Positions 61,083 through 64,000 of a DNA stretch of 64,000 nucleotides are shown one piece after another (within the stretch, counting starts at the first letter, position 1; each line of letters begins with the position of its first letter). Source of the DNA: Eubacteriales bacterium (GTDB taxonomy: Bacteria; Bacillota; Clostridia; Lachnospirales; Lachnospiraceae); the NCBI GenBank assembly GCA_030533405.1, contig JAUNJF010000002.1:135339-199338 (forward strand), read 5' to 3'. Position numbers and translations under genes: made by a program. Under the pieces are notes generated by a model. That model was not told the origin of the DNA, did not search any database, and saw only the letters and a program-made list of their open reading frames with translations.

Positions 61083-63513
61083 TTTTCACTCTCCATATCT
61101 GTATATAATCCATTGGCTTAAGCGCTGGAAGGAGCGCCACAGCAACCACGCCTAATACGCTAAATGGTACTACAACAAAATTAGCTACCCATCGCAAAAT
61201 AATCTTAAACTCAACCACCTGAAGGATACTTCTTGCAAGTTCCTGTATCAACAATCTTCCTACTGTGCCCATTAACAAATGAGCTGCCAATACCGATGCG
61301 GCCACAAGAATTACAATTCGAAGGAAATGCCACAGCTTGATTGTAAACCTGCCAAATCCCATACTCTTTAGAAGTGCTACGTCCGCCACCTCTTCCTCAA
61401 TAAATATGCTCTGATACATAACAGTCAACAGCACAAGTACAATAGCTATCACAACCGACACAATTATTCGCATGAGATTAAACATTTTCACCCAGCTACC
61501 CATAAAGTAATCCATCACTCCGTCTTTATGAATGAAACGTATCTCATCATCTGAAAACAGACTGTCCATCTTCTCGAAATACATATCATAATCTTCATCT
61601 GCACAATCCATGTTACGACTAAAATACTCTGTTCTATTATACACAGCACCCTCAAACGCACTGCCCATAAATACATTAGGCATATTTACACCAAATCCTT
61701 CAAAGAATCCTGTCACTATAAAATCTTCCTTAACCTTATTATAAGATGTGTGATCCTCTGTATATTTGTTATATTCAATGGTCACAATATCACCTATATG
61801 AATATTGTCTCTTTTGCCATTAAATGCTGGTATTGCAACTTCATTATAAAGCTCAGGTGCATGCCCCTCTGTGATTACAAGATCCTCTCTATTGAAATCT
61901 CCACTGGACATCAGATATAAACAATCCGTTCCATTGAATATTAAGTTAACCTCTGCAATTCCCATGGTTTGACTGGATGCTGGAATACCATTTTCCTTCA
62001 GCTCCTCATTAATCAGTTCATATGCCTCTAGTTCTCCACCTGCTTTGTTCATTAACTTCTCCATATACGCCGGCTCTGGAACCATAGCAAAATCCATGTG
62101 ACCTTTTTGCCAATACTTTTGCATATATTCTACACTACACAAGGTATCACTAACCTGAATGACCAGCAGAATCATGCTAATTCCGCAAATGTATGCAAAC
62201 ATCAGATATATGTATCGTTTCAGACGTTTTAATATATCACTGACCGCAAGGAAAAGTGGTATATTGATGTTCTTCTTTTTATAGAGCATAAGTCCAGGAA
62301 GCTTTTTAAAGCGTTCTCCTCTGTTCTCACCGTGGATTGCATCCATAACAGATATTTTATTCATTCGTCTTAGAGATAAAAATGTAAATCCAACAATGAA
62401 TAAGACACATATCACCACTGCAGCCACAGATAATGCAATCTGCGAAGCTTTAGATGGAAAGATGATGTGATATGCAAATGTATTAATCAATTTTTTACTA
62501 AGGATCAATGCCATTGGAAGTCCAATCACTCCGCCCACAATAGCAAACGCAATATATTTTGCCGCAAACAGAGTTCTGTAGGAGAGAGAATATACGCCCA
62601 TCGCTTTCATCACACCAATCTCTTTTTCTTCTCGCTTAATGGTAGACTTAAGACTAAAATTAATCGTCACAAAAATCATGGCGATTAAAAATACAGCAAT
62701 AATCTCCATTACAACCGATACCAACATATTGATAATTCCATCATCACAAAGAAAAAGAACCTTTGTTGCATTCGCAAACAATCTGGTATCTTCAAACAAT
62801 GCAATAATACGAGTACCATAATTTATTACTACGTTTTTATAATCATCCAGTCCTTCTATTAATTTGACCTCATACAAATCATATTTATCTGGACATTCTG
62901 AATATAGAAGATCACAATCAGCATCCGATATAATCAGCATATCCAACTGTTCTGAGGATGGATCCTTATAAATGACAGACACCTCAAACTCATATATATT
63001 ACCAAGCTGCGTTGTAATTCTTACCTTGTCACCAATATCAGCCCCAGTAAGCTTAGCAAGGTGTTGTGCAATCGCAATATGTCCATTTTCCACATAAAAC
63101 GGTTCATCCTCCATTGTGTATGGCACATTCATCTCATTTGGCATACCGGTTAAAATATACTCCTGCCATTGAAGCTGCATGGAATCCTTATTATCCAATC
63201 CTTCGAAATGAACACGATTCGCTGAAAGTCGAACAACCTCTCTTGATATATAATAATCACATTCTTTTATATCATTTAAAATCTCCTCTACCTTTTGTCG
63301 ATTCTTATCTACAGCATCAACTTCTCTGTCCGCTACCAGGAAAAGGTCACTGGTATTACAAAGCTTGTATGTCAGCTTTGCGCCATACAGATTGGTATAT
63401 AACATTACAAATCCGATGGACATAAACATAGATGCCATAATCATGAAAAGAAATAAAACGATATTCAGTCCAACTTTATCTTTTAAGTCTTTTTTCAACA
63501 TTCTAAAATACAT
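61075..63513 (-). CDS. FtsX-family ABC transporter permease (large, two FtsX domains)
   Basis: About 812 residues from the ATG at 63513 (MYFRMLKKDLKDK), the usual start for this class; the frame opens at 63534 inside the ATPase gene. A first helix (about 15-40), a large extracytoplasmic domain, three helices with the FtsX segment EEKEIGVMKAMGVYSLSYRT, a helix near 430, a second extracytoplasmic domain and three final helices with VADVALLKSMGFGRF. This fits exporters or mechanotransmitters of the MacB/BceB kind. It is co-transcribed with the ATPase and the C45-type lipoprotein. Confidence 0.9.
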   Translation of the reverse strand: MYFRMLKKDLKDKVGLNIVLFLFMIMASMFMSIGFVMLYTNLYGAKLTYKLCNTSDLFLVADREVDAVDKNRQKVEEILNDIKECDYYISREVVRLSANRVHFEGLDNKDSMQLQWQEYILTGMPNEMNVPYTMEDEPFYVENGHIAIAQHLAKLTGADIGDKVRITTQLGNIYEFEVSVIYKDPSSEQLDMLIISDADCDLLYSECPDKYDLYEVKLIEGLDDYKNVVINYGTRIIALFEDTRLFANATKVLFLCDDGIINMLVSVVMEIIAVFLIAMIFVTINFSLKSTIKREEKEIGVMKAMGVYSLSYRTLFAAKYIAFAIVGGVIGLPMALILSKKLINTFAYHIIFPSKASQIALSVAAVVICVLFIVGFTFLSLRRMNKISVMDAIHGENRGERFKKLPGLMLYKKKNINIPLFLAVSDILKRLKRYIYLMFAYICGISMILLVIQVSDTLCSVEYMQKYWQKGHMDFAMVPEPAYMEKLMNKAGGELEAYELINEELKENGIPASSQTMGIAEVNLIFNGTDCLYLMSSGDFNREDLVITEGHAPELYNEVAIPAFNGKRDNIHIGDIVTIEYNKYTEDHTSYNKVKEDFIVTGFFEGFGVNMPNVFMGSAFEGAVYNRTEYFSRNMDCADEDYDMYFEKMDSLFSDDEIRFIHKDGVMDYFMGSWVKMFNLMRIIVSVVIAIVLVLLTVMYQSIFIEEEVADVALLKSMGFGRFTIKLWHFLRIVILVAASVLAAHLLMGTVGRLLIQELARSILQVVEFKIILRWVANFVVVPFSVLGVVAVALLPALKPMDYIQIWRVKNE

Positions 63514-63517
63514 ACAT

Positions 63518-64000
63518 CTACCATCCCATCTCATCTAACCAATTCTTTAGTTTTCTCTCACGAACAGCAAGCTCCTGCATATCGGTCATTTTTCCCAGTT
63601 CAAGCTCGCCCTGAATATTTCCATCCACCAGATAAATGATTCTATCCGATACCGAGGCAACCCTCTCACTGTGCGTAACCATTACTATAGTTGTTCCACT
63701 TTGATTTGCAGCTAATAACTCGTTCATAACTTCATAAGAAGCTTTTGAATTCAGCGCACCAGTAGGCTCATCTGCAAACAATATTTTAGGATTATTAATC
63801 AGTGCTCGACACAGGCATGCTCTCTGAAGCTGTCCACCCGACACTTCTGTAATCTCTCGATCTGCAATATCGATAATATCAAGTCTTCGCATTAGCCCTT
63901 CCGCTCTTTTGTTAATCTCTTGTTTTTTTTCTATTCCAGCCTGATATCCTGGAAGAATGATGTTATCCATAATGCAAAGCTTTTTCATCATATACATTTG
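63518..64000 (-). CDS. ABC transporter ATP-binding protein (5' part outside window)
   Basis: About 161 C-terminal residues are visible; Walker A lies beyond the right edge. Visible are the LolD/MacB-type signature TEVSGGQLQRACLCRALINN, Walker B ILFADEPTGALNS and the H-loop MVTHSERVA. The sequence at the edge (Q-MYMMKKLCIMDNIILP) is the region just after the Q-loop. Its stop overlaps the upstream region of the FtsX-type permease, its partner. Confidence 0.9.
   Translation of the reverse strand, partial: QMYMMKKLCIMDNIILPGYQAGIEKKQEINKRAEGLMRRLDIIDIADREITEVSGGQLQRACLCRALINNPKILFADEPTGALNSKASYEVMNELLAANQSGTTIVMVTHSERVASVSDRIIYLVDGNIQGELELGKMTDMQELAVRERKLKNWLDEMGW

Overview
The window looks like a chromosomal segment of a low-GC anaerobic Firmicute, most probably a Lachnospiraceae gut commensal; the genus is not resolved. 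Supporting traits are the A+T-rich DNA, strong GGAGG-type ribosome binding sites, a T-box leader, class III fructose-bisphosphatase, TagGH/TarI-type glycopolymer genes, and the ChvE-GguAB sugar transporter. Nearly every gene is on the minus strand. The clear exceptions are a stand-alone tryptophan synthase beta gene and a 50-codon ORF. No rRNA, tRNA, CRISPR array, phage or insertion sequence was seen.

Layout, left to right (transcription mostly right to left). 1-7.0 kb: a cell-surface glycopolymer operon (TagG/TagH exporter, CDP-polyol phosphotransferase, TarI-like cytidylyltransferase, epimerase, glycosyltransferase cut by the window edge) behind a near-consensus promoter. 7.1-11.6 kb: a small membrane protein, a polysaccharide pyruvyl transferase with two C-terminal repeats, and an AGCS amino-acid symporter. 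11.7-15.8 kb: NAD salvage (NrtR-like Nudix regulator, nicotinamidase, pncB, nadE). Two large palindromic elements with a covarying shared core lie just upstream of pncB and of nadE. 15.9-22.2 kb: a small ORF, a GH43-like protein, a MetE-C-like methyltransferase, and two paralogous LysR regulators around a MATE pump. 22.3-23.8 kb: a ferredoxin-type membrane protein and PadR regulator behind a perfect inverted repeat, ending in a deleted flavodoxin gene. 23.9-29 kb: YibE/F pair, LytTR/DUF3021 pair, membrane hydrolase, TraX.

29-32 kb: ferrous iron uptake (feoA, feoB, Cys-rich peptide, HMA protein) with two matching GTTAG-N6-CTAAC sites. 32-36.5 kb: rhamnose-mutarotase-like protein, SDR, GNAT, small membrane protein, fbp. 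36.7-46.2 kb: ChvE-GguAB importer with a YesM/YesN-type two-component system and two further sugar-binding proteins, a likely sugar-sensing unit. 46.4-48.1 kb: Trp T-box plus trpB2. 48.2-51.8 kb: a 1199-residue NRPS-like protein. 52-56 kb: a secreted esterase, then a run of accessory genes including KptA (RNA 2'-phosphotransferase), an ADP-ribosylglycohydrolase and a CbrC-family protein. 56-64 kb: a diguanylate cyclase, a two-component system, a 450-bp palindromic element, a C45/choloylglycine-hydrolase-like lipoprotein and a FtsX-type ABC transporter cut by the right edge.

The least explained features are non-coding. They are the twin structured elements in the NAD salvage operon, a nested family of palindromic intergenic repeats (about 14.0, 16.1 and 36.5 kb), and the 450-bp palindrome at 59.2-59.6 kb. 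All functional calls rest on reading the sequence; no database search was possible.
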